The notes under the pieces: generated by a model
What the model saw: only the letters and a program-made list of their open reading frames with translations
Database searches by the model: none
Told to the model about the DNA's origin: nothing
Source: Streptomyces parvus
GTDB taxonomy: Bacteria > Actinomycetota > Actinomycetes > Streptomycetales > Streptomycetaceae
Length of the DNA stretch: 64,000 bases
Assembly: GCF_032121415.1 (NCBI RefSeq)
Contig: NZ_CP135079.1
Coordinates: 1,116,001 to 1,180,000 of the forward strand
Reading direction: 5' to 3'
Shown here: positions 44,205 through 51,716 of the stretch, in pieces
Position numbering within the stretch: position 1 is the first letter of the stretch
Layout of the letters: every line of letters begins with the position of its first letter
Program-made: the position numbers and the translations under genes

Positions 44205-46046
44205 TCAGGAGGCGAGGCGACCGCGACAGGAGAGGTCCCGGAGGAAGGTGAGCGCCGCGCGGGCGGCGGCGTCGTTCTGCCGGAACGCGGGTCCGCCGGT
44301 ACGGGGCCGGGTGAAGGCCCCGCTGGAGCGGGCGGTGGTGAACGGGCCCAGCGCGAACCGCCGCGGGTGCGGGCGGCCCTCGTCGTCCAGGACCCGGCTG
44401 TCGGCCGGGTCCACGGCGAGCAGCCCGTCGTCGGTGACGGCGGCCCCGCCCTCACGCAGACCGCGGAGCAGGGGGCTCGCGGTGTGCCGGAGCGAGGGGT
44501 CGGGGAGCCGGGCCTCGACCAGCGCGCGGGCCTCGGTGTACGCACCGGGGACGGTGGCGCTCCGGGCCCGGAAGAGGCCCTGCTCCTCGTCCGTCTCCAC
44601 GGTGAGGCCGGCGCCGAGGAAGCGGACCACCCCGGCCCGGGAGAGGGCCAGGAGCTGCTGGAGGCGGGGGCCCGGCGGGCCGGAGGCCAGATAGCTGAAG
44701 AAGCCGTGCCACCAGGAGCCGATGTCGCCGAGCCGGATGAGCTGCGCGTAGGCGGAGAGCAGCCCGAGGAAGACCGCCAGGTCCTCGCTGTGTTCCGGGT
44801 CGTGACGGCGGGCCAGGTCGGCGGTGATGTAGGCGCGCAGAGCTTCCTGGAGGTCCTCGGGCGAGTCGTGGCGGACGCCGTCCAGGGGCCGGTCCAGCGC
44901 GTCGAGGTCGAGCCGGTCGGCGGGGTCGGGCACGGCCTCGGCGATCAGACCGGCCAGTTCGGGGCTGCCCGGGTCGGCGGCGGCGTACTTCTCGGCGAAG
45001 ACCTCGTGGGCCAGGGCGGTGCGATCGGGGTGGGCGGTGAACAGCCGGTGGTAGTGGGCGTGGCCCAGCTCCTTCGCGACCGCCGGCCAGATGTCGCGCC
45101 GGAAGTCGAGCGGTCCGGTCCTGCTCAGCAGCTCCTCGGCCCACCCCGGCCCCAGGTGCTGGGGCAGGGGCGGGCGGTCGCCGGTCCAGGGGTAGCCGAT
45201 CTTGGCGTGGTACGGGACGCCGCGCCGCGATCCGACGTACAGCACGGGTTCGCGGCCGGACGGCAGGTACTCCCCGGCCTCGTACCGTCCGCCGCGTCCT
45301 TCGGTGAGCAGGACCATCAGGTCGACGAAGGCGAGGCCGAAACCCCGGACGATGACCGCCTCCCCGGGGCGGAGGGCGTCGAGGTCGCTGTCGGCGGTGA
45401 AGTCGGGCGGCAGATGGACCAGGGCGTGCCGCCGGGCGAAGTCGGCCAGTCCCCTCTGCTCGGGGTCCTGTTCTGCGTCGAGGTGGCCCACGGTGAGGAC
45501 GACGAGGTCGGCGAGCAGGGGTTCGGGGCTGCCCTGGAGCCGGACGCGCTGGCGGCCGCCGCGCGCTCCGGTGATGGCGAGGGCGGTGGTGCGGTGCTCG
45601 TGCACGGTGATGCCGGGCGGCAGGGCGGCGAGGGCGCGTTCGTAGGTCCAGCGCAGATAGGCGCTCTGGAGGCGCCGGGTGGGGAAGTCCGCTCCGGCGA
45701 GGCCGTGGATCTCGGCCAGCACGGCGGGGTCCGCGTCCGGGGTGATGCGCCCGGCGCGGACGTCCTCGGCCCAGGCGTCCAGGGCCGGTCCTGCCACGAC
45801 GGGGCCGGCCAGCCCCACCGTCTCGTCGGTGAACATGGTGACGTCCTCGGCCATGGAGTTCATCCACAGCAGCGGCGACTGGTCGGGCCGCCAGATCCGG
45901 CCGCCGCCCGCCGGGTGGGGGTCGACGACGTGGAGGTCCAGGGGCCGGTCCCCGTACAGCTCACCGGCGTTGGCGGCGACGCGCTCGATCACGCCGGTGC
46001 CGCGGGGGCCGCCGCCGATCACCACGATGCTGGGTGCGGACGTCAT
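44205..46046 (-). CDS. FAD/NAD(P)-binding protein
   Basis: This 613-residue protein begins with a dinucleotide-binding fold, [20 protein letters not shown] (G-x-G-x-x-G), followed by [16 protein letters not shown], a second Rossmann motif near residue 190 ([13 protein letters not shown]), and [20 protein letters not shown]. This is the arrangement of FAD-NAD(P)-binding oxidoreductases (NAD_binding_9 type) often found beside ABC transporters and LLM monooxygenases. It could supply reduced flavin or hydroxylate the imported compound. The ATG at 46046 overlaps the preceding permease stop (ATGA). No membrane segment is present. Its exact reaction is unknown. Confidence 0.85.
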   Translation of the reverse strand: MTSAPSIVVIGGGPRGTGVIERVAANAGELYGDRPLDLHVVDPHPAGGGRIWRPDQSPLLWMNSMAEDVTMFTDETVGLAGPVVAGPALDAWAEDVRAGRITPDADPAVLAEIHGLAGADFPTRRLQSAYLRWTYERALAALPPGITVHEHRTTALAITGARGGRQRVRLQGSPEPLLADLVVLTVGHLDAEQDPEQRGLADFARRHALVHLPPDFTADSDLDALRPGEAVIVRGFGLAFVDLMVLLTEGRGGRYEAGEYLPSGREPVLYVGSRRGVPYHAKIGYPWTGDRPPLPQHLGPGWAEELLSRTGPLDFRRDIWPAVAKELGHAHYHRLFTAHPDRTALAHEVFAEKYAAADPGSPELAGLIAEAVPDPADRLDLDALDRPLDGVRHDSPEDLQEALRAYITADLARRHDPEHSEDLAVFLGLLSAYAQLIRLGDIGSWWHGFFSYLASGPPGPRLQQLLALSRAGVVRFLGAGLTVETDEEQGLFRARSATVPGAYTEARALVEARLPDPSLRHTASPLLRGLREGGAAVTDDGLLAVDPADSRVLDDEGRPHPRRFALGPFTTARSSGAFTRPRTGGPAFRQNDAAARAALTFLRDLSCRGRLAS

Positions 46047-46921
46047 CGCGCACCCGCCGTGCCACGTGCGTAGTACCGCTCGACGTAGCGCTGGCCGATG
46101 CTCAGCAGGGTGGTGACGGCCGCGTACCAGAGGGTGGCGACCAGGAGCAGCGGGATGACCTGGTAGGTGCGGTGGTAGACGAGCTGGACGGAGTACAGCA
46201 GGTCCTGCACGGCGATGATGCTGACGATGGAGGTGCCCTTGAGGGTGCCGATCAGCATGTTCCCGGCGGGCGGCACGATGGAGCGCATGGCCTGCGGCAG
46301 CACGATGCGCCCAAACCGCCGCCAGGGGCCGAGGCCGAGGGACTGGGCGGCCTCGATCTGTCCGCGTTCGACGGAGAGGATGCCGCCGCGCACCACCTCG
46401 GCGGCGTACGCGGCCTCGTGCAGGGTGAGCCCGATGACGGCGATGGTGACGGGGCCGAGGAGGCTGACCGTGGAGACGCCGAGGATCTGCGGGTACAGGG
46501 CGCCGATGTTGAACCAGAACAGCAGCTGGACCAGGATCGGGGTGGACCGGAAGAGCCAGACGTACCCCCAGCTGACCGCTTGGAGAACCGGGTTGCCGGA
46601 GAGACGCAGGACGGCGAGCAGGGCGCCCAGCGCGAATCCGAGCACCATGACCACGGCGGTGAGCCAGAGGGTGAGCCAGAGCCCCCGCAGGACGGGCACG
46701 GTGGCGAAGTAGGCGAACACGACGTCCCACTGGAAGGCGTCGTTGCGGACGACCGAGTTCAGCGCGAGCGCGAGCAGCACGAGGACGGCAACTGCCGCCG
46801 CCCAACGACCTGTTCGGCGTACGGGGACGATGCGCGGCACCGCCTCGGCAGCGTCCTTGGCGAGCGACGGCGAGGCGGGGGGAGGCGAGGAGGAGGGCAG
46901 CGAGACGGTCTGCGGGGGCAT
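46043..46921 (-). CDS. ABC transporter permease, first gene of the operon
   Basis: This 292-residue permease of the amino-acid type has helices at about 40-60, 75-100, 110-135, 150-180 and 245-275. The EAA loop AAQSLGLGPWRRFGRIVLPQ is followed by AMRSIVPPAGNMLI. It is a paralogue of the permease at 43150-44115 but has no DPP repeat, and they probably form a heterodimer or belong to two transporters that share one ATPase. The ATG at 46921 follows CGGAG by eight bases. A good promoter lies 97 bp upstream on this strand. It is divergent from the leader peptide and second binding protein. Confidence 0.93.
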   Translation of the reverse strand: MPPQTVSLPSSSPPPASPSLAKDAAEAVPRIVPVRRTGRWAAAVAVLVLLALALNSVVRNDAFQWDVVFAYFATVPVLRGLWLTLWLTAVVMVLGFALGALLAVLRLSGNPVLQAVSWGYVWLFRSTPILVQLLFWFNIGALYPQILGVSTVSLLGPVTIAVIGLTLHEAAYAAEVVRGGILSVERGQIEAAQSLGLGPWRRFGRIVLPQAMRSIVPPAGNMLIGTLKGTSIVSIIAVQDLLYSVQLVYHRTYQVIPLLLVATLWYAAVTTLLSIGQRYVERYYARGTAGAR

Positions 46922-47017
46922 GCGGGAGCTCCGTGGATGCTCAGATCGAACACGGGGCGTGCCTTCACACCGGAAAACCACACGTGGACCGGGCCCCTCA
47001 GCGCCGGTCCGCTTCCG

Positions 47018-47047
47018 AGATAAGCGGCGTGCGCGGGCAGTTGTCAA
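47018..47047 (-). promoter_or_regulatory. Promoter of the leftward operon
   Basis: On the minus strand TTGACA (47042-47047) and TTATCT (47018-47023) are separated by 18 bp, close to the consensus of the vegetative sigma factor. It points to the permease gene at 46921. Confidence 0.65.
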
Positions 47048-47083
47048 GCCTGTCCACACTGTGAGCCGTGGATCTCACCGCGG

Positions 47084-47112
47084 TTGACGCGCACTCGGAT
47101 GCCTGTTCCACT
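47084..47112 (+). promoter_or_regulatory. Promoter of the leader peptide and binding-protein gene
   Basis: TTGACG (47084-47089) and TCCACT (47107-47112) are 17 bp apart. Transcription would begin seven bases later, at the A of the leader ATG, so the leader would be translated leaderless. The -35 box is good, the -10 box only partial. Between this and the leftward promoter, GTGAG-N8-CTCAC (47061-47078) may be an operator. Confidence 0.55.
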
Positions 47113-47118
47113 TGGGCC

Positions 47119-47190
47119 ATGCATCCGCAGCAGTGGCTGGTCACCCGCTCCCACATCGACTTCGGTCGCGTGTGGTCCTCTTCCTGTTGA
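47119..47190 (+). CDS. 23-residue leader peptide ending in Cys
   Basis: The open frame ATG-CAT ... TGT-TGA codes for a peptide that starts MHPQQWLVTRSHIDF, continues GRVWSSSC and stops. The pattern R-x-H-x-D-x-x-R-V-x-S-x-x-C at the end is the form of the short Streptomyces leader peptides annotated upstream of sulfur-metabolism genes. The terminal Cys codon is thought to act as a sensor: ribosome stalling at low cysteinyl-tRNA changes downstream expression. It has no Shine-Dalgarno sequence but an apparent promoter places the transcript start at its ATG. The binding-protein gene begins 216 bp downstream. It is too short for ordinary gene finding and is supported by pattern and context. Confidence 0.7.
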   Translation: MHPQQWLVTRSHIDFGRVWSSSC

Positions 47191-47406
47191 GCTGACTCCC
47201 TGCTGTCCGGTTTCCCCTGCTCACGCCGCTCTTTCCGGCGTTCGAGCCCCGTTCCCCGCGTGACTTCACCCTCACCTCCGCCACACCGCTCCACCCTCCC
47301 CTCGCACCGCTGAACTCTTTCGCCGTTCCCCCGTGCCGCCCCGGCTCCGTGCCGCCGCGGCCCGGGGGTGGTCGGCATCCCCCGACGAATCCGGAGAAGC
47401 ACCCTC
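47191..47406 (+). promoter_or_regulatory. Leader region with possible attenuation hairpins
   Basis: This 216-base stretch between the leader peptide stop and the binding-protein start is pyrimidine-rich. A hairpin ACGCCG-CTCTTTC-CGGCGT lies at 47223-47241, about 33 bases past the leader stop. The end has the ribosome site GGAGAAG before 47407. A cysteine-dependent attenuator is plausible; alternative pairings were not computed. Confidence 0.45.
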
Positions 47407-48345
47407 ATGTCCCGATCCCGGCATACCGGCCTGTTCGCCCTGATCACCGCGGCCGCCCTGACGCTCACCGGCTGCGCGGAGCCGACGGACACGGCGGCGG
47501 GCGGATCCGACCGGGCCGCCGCCAAGGGGAAGACCCCGACGACCGACGTCGTCTCGGAGGTCCGCGAGGACGAGGCCGCCGCGAAACTGCTGCCCGCCGA
47601 GGTGCGGGAGGCTGGCACGCTGCGGATCGCCTCGTCCGTCGGCGCCCCGCCCGGCGCCTTCTACGAGGAGGACGGTTCCACCGCCGCCGGCGCCGACATC
47701 GACTTCGCGGACGCGGTGGCCCGGGTGCTGGGGCTGGAGCTGAAGCGCGAGGTGGCGTCCTTCGAGGCGATCCTGCCGGCGCTCGGCAGCGGGAAGTACG
47801 ACCTGGGCACGGGGAACTTCGGTGTCACCGACGAACGCCGCAGGACCATCGACTTCGTGACCTACATCAACGACGGGCAGGGCTTCGCGGTCCGCGAGGA
47901 CAGCGAGCTGGAGAAGGTCGACGACCTCACACAGCTGTGCGGCCTGGACGTGGCGACCGGCGCGGGCACCACCTTCGAGGTGACGCTCCAGGAGAATCTG
48001 CCCCGGTGCGCGAAGGCGGGCAGGAAGCCGTACCGGGTGAAGACCTATGCCGACCAGGCGGCGGTGTGGATCTCGCTCCGGCAGAACCGCTCCGATGTGG
48101 TGATGTCGACCATCAACGGGCTGCGCTACGCGGTGACCCAGCAGGAGGGGCTGCGCTTCCTCAACGAGTTCAAGCGGCTCGACGTGGGCTTCGCCTTCAA
48201 GAAGGGCAGCCCGCTGCCCCCTGCCTTCCAGGCGGCCGTCAACCGGCTCAAGGAGGACGGCACCTACGACCGCATCCTGAAGAAGTGGGGCACCACCGAG
48301 TCCGCGATCGAGACCTCCGAGATCTCGCCGCCCGAGCTGAAGTGA
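47407..48345 (+). CDS. ABC transporter substrate-binding lipoprotein
   Basis: This 312-residue lipoprotein has the signal SRHTGLFALITAAALTLTGC with the lipobox Cys. It is a cluster-3 amino-acid-type receptor: AGTLRIASSVGAPPGAFYEE, GADIDFADAVARVLGLELKR, YDLGTGNFGVTDERRRTIDF, and VATGAGTTFEVTLQENLP. It is similar in plan to the lipoprotein at 41334-42308 but clearly diverged. It is expressed away from the operon and behind the Cys leader peptide, so control by cysteine supply is likely. ATG 47407 follows GGAGAAG. It probably delivers an organosulfur compound or cystine-like ligand to the permeases encoded on the other strand. Confidence 0.92.
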   Translation: MSRSRHTGLFALITAAALTLTGCAEPTDTAAGGSDRAAAKGKTPTTDVVSEVREDEAAAKLLPAEVREAGTLRIASSVGAPPGAFYEEDGSTAAGADIDFADAVARVLGLELKREVASFEAILPALGSGKYDLGTGNFGVTDERRRTIDFVTYINDGQGFAVREDSELEKVDDLTQLCGLDVATGAGTTFEVTLQENLPRCAKAGRKPYRVKTYADQAAVWISLRQNRSDVVMSTINGLRYAVTQQEGLRFLNEFKRLDVGFAFKKGSPLPPAFQAAVNRLKEDGTYDRILKKWGTTESAIETSEISPPELK

Positions 48346-48367
48346 CCCCGCGTCAGCCGCGCGGGCC

Positions 48368-49573
48368 TCAGCAGTCGCAGCCGCAGGACTCCCCGCAACA
48401 GCAGCAGCCCTCGCCGCAGTCGCCGCAGCAGCTGCACGCCTCGCAGCAGTCGCCGCAGCTCTGGCACGGCGACTGCCGCTGCTCCCTGCTCCAGGGGTCC
48501 TCGAAACTCCCGCAGCACATCTGGCAGGTGCAGGCGAGCCCGGCCCAGACCAGGCAGCCGGCGATCAGCCCGCGCCGGTCGCGGGGCGGCCGCGGCGGAG
48601 GCGTCGGGGAGCCGGGGGCGTACGGGTTGCCGGGCGGCGCTCCGTACGGATTGCCCGGCTCAGGCCCGTAGGAGCCGTCCGGGGTCAGCAGCCCCAGACC
48701 CTCCCGGTGCGAGCAGGAGGAGGTGCCGAACGCCCGGTCGACCGAGCGCCGCAGCTCATGGGCGAGCAGGACGTGAACGAGCCGGCCGTCGGTGAACTCC
48801 ACCTCGCGCAGCGCGAGCCGTACGCCGTGGAGCGCGTCGTCGCAGAGCCGGCGCGCCTCGGCGAGCGGGGTGCCGGTGGCCGTCAGCGGGTTCCAGGCAC
48901 CCGACGCGGCGTCCGCCTCCCGGTCCTCGACCGCGTCCAGCAGATGGGCGAGCCGCCCGAAGAGCCGGCCGGCCTCCGCGAGCGGCGCGGCGTTCTGCGG
49001 CTTCCCGGCGAGACGGGCGGTGTGGGCGAAGGCGGCGGCGGTGGCGGTCTCGGTGGGTTCGGTGACCGTCAGCAGCGGGGTGCCGAGCCCGGCGAGCGTC
49101 TCGATCCCGGTCTGCCGGTCGACCGCGTCGACCAGGAGGGCGGTGTCGAAGCCGAGGGCCGCCCCGGTCCGCGCACCCGCCCGGTCCCACCCGGCGGCCA
49201 CCCGGCGCGCGGCGGCGGCGACCGGGCGGCGGGCCAACAGCCCGTCCCGGTCGGCGACGTGGTCGCGGACCTTGGCCGAGGCGAGGACGAGCGAGACGGC
49301 GGCGGCGAGCCGGGCCCCTTCGCCCTGGGCGACCGGCGCGGTCCGCATGGCGCGCAACGGGCAGGGGCCCGCGGTGCGCCGCCCGCCGGCGGCGAGGCCC
49401 GTCTGAGCCTCCGTCAGGACGGAGACGATGAGGCCGTCATAGTTCGTGACGATACGGGCGAACTGTCCGTGATCCGCCCTCAGAGCCAGGCAGAGACCGC
49501 AGAGATGGGCCATCCACTCGACTCTCAGACTTTCGGAGAGGCGGTGGGTGCAGGGCCTGACGATTCCGAACAC
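48368..49573 (-). CDS. DUF5685 family protein with Cys-rich tail
   Basis: This 401-residue protein begins MFGIVRPCTHRLSESL and AHLCGLCLALRADHGQFARI, the DUF5685 signature with conserved Cys and His. The helical body (40-310) contains AHELRRSVDRAF. A Gly/Pro/Tyr-rich linker (about 320-355) leads to a single hydrophobic stretch, LIAGCLVWAGLACTCQMCCG, and a tail of about 40 residues with roughly a dozen cysteines in C-x-x-C and CCCC clusters. Such a tail could bind metal or an iron-sulfur cluster. The GTG at 49573, after GGGGGA, fits the conserved start; the frame opens to 49630. Function unknown. Confidence 0.8.
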   Translation of the reverse strand: MFGIVRPCTHRLSESLRVEWMAHLCGLCLALRADHGQFARIVTNYDGLIVSVLTEAQTGLAAGGRRTAGPCPLRAMRTAPVAQGEGARLAAAVSLVLASAKVRDHVADRDGLLARRPVAAAARRVAAGWDRAGARTGAALGFDTALLVDAVDRQTGIETLAGLGTPLLTVTEPTETATAAAFAHTARLAGKPQNAAPLAEAGRLFGRLAHLLDAVEDREADAASGAWNPLTATGTPLAEARRLCDDALHGVRLALREVEFTDGRLVHVLLAHELRRSVDRAFGTSSCSHREGLGLLTPDGSYGPEPGNPYGAPPGNPYAPGSPTPPPRPPRDRRGLIAGCLVWAGLACTCQMCCGSFEDPWSREQRQSPCQSCGDCCEACSCCGDCGEGCCCCGESCGCDC

Positions 49574-49882
49574 GACGATCCCCCGGGAGCCGTTCAGCCG
49601 GTGCGCGACGCTCGCGAACCGGGGCGTCATGCATCGTATCGAGCCATCCGTTCACCCGTCCGTCGGCAGGATCACCCGTACGGCTCGAAGCGTCATATTT
49701 TCTTTTTGCAACCCCCCTTATGCAGGACGAACCCTGACGAATCGCCACATCCTCTGCACCAGTAGCGTCACGAATCGCCTGCGAGCCGACTATCTACTTG
49801 GCGCGCTATCCGCATCATGGACGACCATAGGGATACGAAAGAGATGCGGAACGCCACAGAACCGCGGTGAGAGGAGGCGTCC
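49574..49882. other. Intergenic region upstream of DUF5685 and sepF genes
   Basis: This 309-bp divergent promoter region is less GC-rich than its surroundings (for example ATATTTTCTTTTTGC near 49700). ACGAATCGCC occurs twice, at 49738-49747 and 49771-49780, a 33-bp-spaced direct repeat. TAGGGAT near 49830 could be a -10 box for sepF. No gene is seen. Confidence 0.45.
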
Positions 49883-50326
49883 ATGGGATCGGTGCGCAAG
49901 GCGAGTGCCTGGCTGGGCCTCGTGGAGGACAACGACGAGCGGTACTACGACGACGAGTACAACGAGGGCACGGAGACCGGTACGGGCAACCAGGCCTGGG
50001 TCACCGACCCGCGGGTGCAGGTGGCCGCCGAGGCGGCCGAGGAGCGGGACCGCCGGATCGCGACGGTGACTCCGGACAGCTTCCGCGACGCCCGGGCCAT
50101 CGGCGAGCTGTTCCGGGAGGGCGTCCCGGTGATCGTCAACCTCACGGCCATGGACCCCGCCGACGCCAAGCGCGTGGTGGACTTCGCCGCCGGACTGATC
50201 TTCGGTCTGCGCGGCTCGATCGACCGGGTGGCCACCCGGGTCTTCCTGCTCTCCCCCGCCGACACCCAGGTGGTGGCGGGCGAAGCCGCCGGCCGGAAGG
50301 CCGACGGCTTCTTCAACCAGAGCTGA
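49883..50326 (+). CDS. SepF-like cell-division protein (paralogue)
   Basis: This 147-residue protein matches SepF, the FtsZ membrane anchor of Gram-positive bacteria. Residues 1-20 ([17 protein letters not shown]) are the membrane-binding amphipathic start, 20-60 an acidic linker ([12 protein letters not shown]), and 60-145 the SepF fold with [40 protein letters not shown] and [18 protein letters not shown]. Streptomycetes carry the main sepF in the ftsZ cluster and extra paralogues; the absence of ftsZ or ylmE nearby marks this as a paralogue. ATG 49883 follows GAGGAGGCGTCC. A role in sporulation septation or filament organisation is inferred. Confidence 0.92.
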   Translation: MGSVRKASAWLGLVEDNDERYYDDEYNEGTETGTGNQAWVTDPRVQVAAEAAEERDRRIATVTPDSFRDARAIGELFREGVPVIVNLTAMDPADAKRVVDFAAGLIFGLRGSIDRVATRVFLLSPADTQVVAGEAAGRKADGFFNQS

Positions 50327-50393
50327 GCAGGGCGCTCGCCGGAGAGTTCCGGTCAACGCCGCCGGTCGGCGTGTGCGTCACGGCGCACCCCCG

Positions 50394-51614
50394 TCACCGG
50401 AAGGCGTCGAGACCGGTGAGCGCCTTGCCCAGTACCAGTTGGTGCATCTCCACGGTTCCCTCGTAGGTGAGCACCGACTCCAGGTTCGTCGCGTGCCGCA
50501 TGACCGGGTACTCCAGCGAGATTCCGTTGGCCCCGAGGATCGTGCGCGCGGTGCGGCAGATCTCGATCGCCTCCCGCACGTTGTTGAGCTTGCCGAAACT
50601 GACCTGTTCCGGCCGGAGCCCGCCCGCGTCCATCCGGCGCCCCAGGTGATGGGCGAGCAGGATGCCCTTGTGCAGCTCCAGGGCCATGTCCGCCAGCTTG
50701 GCCTGGGTGAGCTGGAAGCCGCCGATCGGGCGGCCGAACTGTTCCCGGCTCCGCGCGTAGTCGAGCGCCGACTCGAAGCTGGCCCGCGCCGCGCCCATGG
50801 ACCCCCAGACGATGCCGTAACGCGCATGGCTCAGACAGCTGAGCGGGCCGCGCAGCCCCTTCGCGTCCGGCAGCACCGCATCGGCCGGCAGCCGCACCTC
50901 GTCCATCACCAGCTCGCTGGTGACCGATGCGCGCAGCGACCACTTGTGGTGGATCTCCGGGGCTTCGAGGCCGGGGGCGTCGGTCGGCACGACGAATCCG
51001 CGGATGCCCCGGCCGTCCAGGCCCTCGTCGGTCTGCGCCCAGACGACGGCCACCCCGGCGACCGAGCCGTTGGTGATCCACATCTTCCGGCCGGTGAGGA
51101 TCCAGTCCTCGCCGTCGCGCTTGGCGTGCGTCCGCATCCCCGCCGGGTCCGAGCCGTGGTCGGGCTCGGTCAGGCCGAAACAGCCGATGATCTCCCCGGA
51201 CGCCATGCCGGGCAGCCACCGCTGCTTCTGCTCCTCGGAGCCGAAGCGGTGGATCGCGTACATGGCGAGCGAACCCTGTACGGAGACGAGCGAGCGGATC
51301 CCCGAGTCGGCGGCCTCCAGCTCCAGGCAGGCAAGACCGTACTGGACGGCGCTCGCCCCGGCGCAGCCGTAGCCCTCCAGCGACATGCCGAGCGCGCCCA
51401 GGGCGCCGAGCTCGCGGGCCAGCTCCCGGATGCCGGGCAGCTCGCCCTTCTCGTACCACTCGGCGATGTGCGGCAGGACGCGGTCGGCGGCCCAGGTGCG
51501 GACGGTGTCGCGGATCGCGAGGTCGTCCGGGCCGAGCAGGTCGTCGATGCCGAGGGGATCCGAGGCGTCGAACGGCGGGAGCTTCGACGGCTTCGCGGAC
51601 TCGGTGCTGGACAT
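50394..51614 (-). CDS. gcdH: Acyl-CoA dehydrogenase, glutaryl-CoA dehydrogenase-like
   Basis: The 406-residue flavoprotein has the acyl-CoA dehydrogenase fold with GCFGLTEPDHGSDPAGM and TGRKMWITNGSVAGVAVVWA (FAD and substrate binding) and the end NLESVLTYEGTVEMHQLVLG followed by KALTGLDAFR. In that block the Glu of Y-E-G-T is the catalytic base position of glutaryl-CoA dehydrogenases. The N-terminal region LPHIAEWYEKGELPGIREL is also of that group. It would oxidise glutaryl-CoA to crotonyl-CoA in lysine or tryptophan breakdown. No Etf or other pathway genes are adjacent. ATG 51614 follows GGAGGCACCCTC. Confidence 0.88.
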   Translation of the reverse strand: MSSTESAKPSKLPPFDASDPLGIDDLLGPDDLAIRDTVRTWAADRVLPHIAEWYEKGELPGIRELARELGALGALGMSLEGYGCAGASAVQYGLACLELEAADSGIRSLVSVQGSLAMYAIHRFGSEEQKQRWLPGMASGEIIGCFGLTEPDHGSDPAGMRTHAKRDGEDWILTGRKMWITNGSVAGVAVVWAQTDEGLDGRGIRGFVVPTDAPGLEAPEIHHKWSLRASVTSELVMDEVRLPADAVLPDAKGLRGPLSCLSHARYGIVWGSMGAARASFESALDYARSREQFGRPIGGFQLTQAKLADMALELHKGILLAHHLGRRMDAGGLRPEQVSFGKLNNVREAIEICRTARTILGANGISLEYPVMRHATNLESVLTYEGTVEMHQLVLGKALTGLDAFR

Positions 51615-51716
51615 GAGGGTGCCTCCGGCGGCTCGCACGGTGCTCGGAGGGACCGGGAGACGCCCGCCCTCCGAAAACTAGCAGTGGTAGTCAGGGCGTC
51701 GTGCTGACGTTACGGG

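Noticed and set aside
43795..44251. Plus-strand open frames rich in WVDGWVDG or GGSTGGST repeats
   Set aside because: They are the other-strand reading of the permease (V/I)DPP repeat; the minus-strand permease is well supported.
46998..47618. A 206-codon minus-strand open frame across the divergent promoters
   Set aside because: It runs opposite the leader peptide and binding-protein signal sequence, has no ribosome site and no protein-like features.
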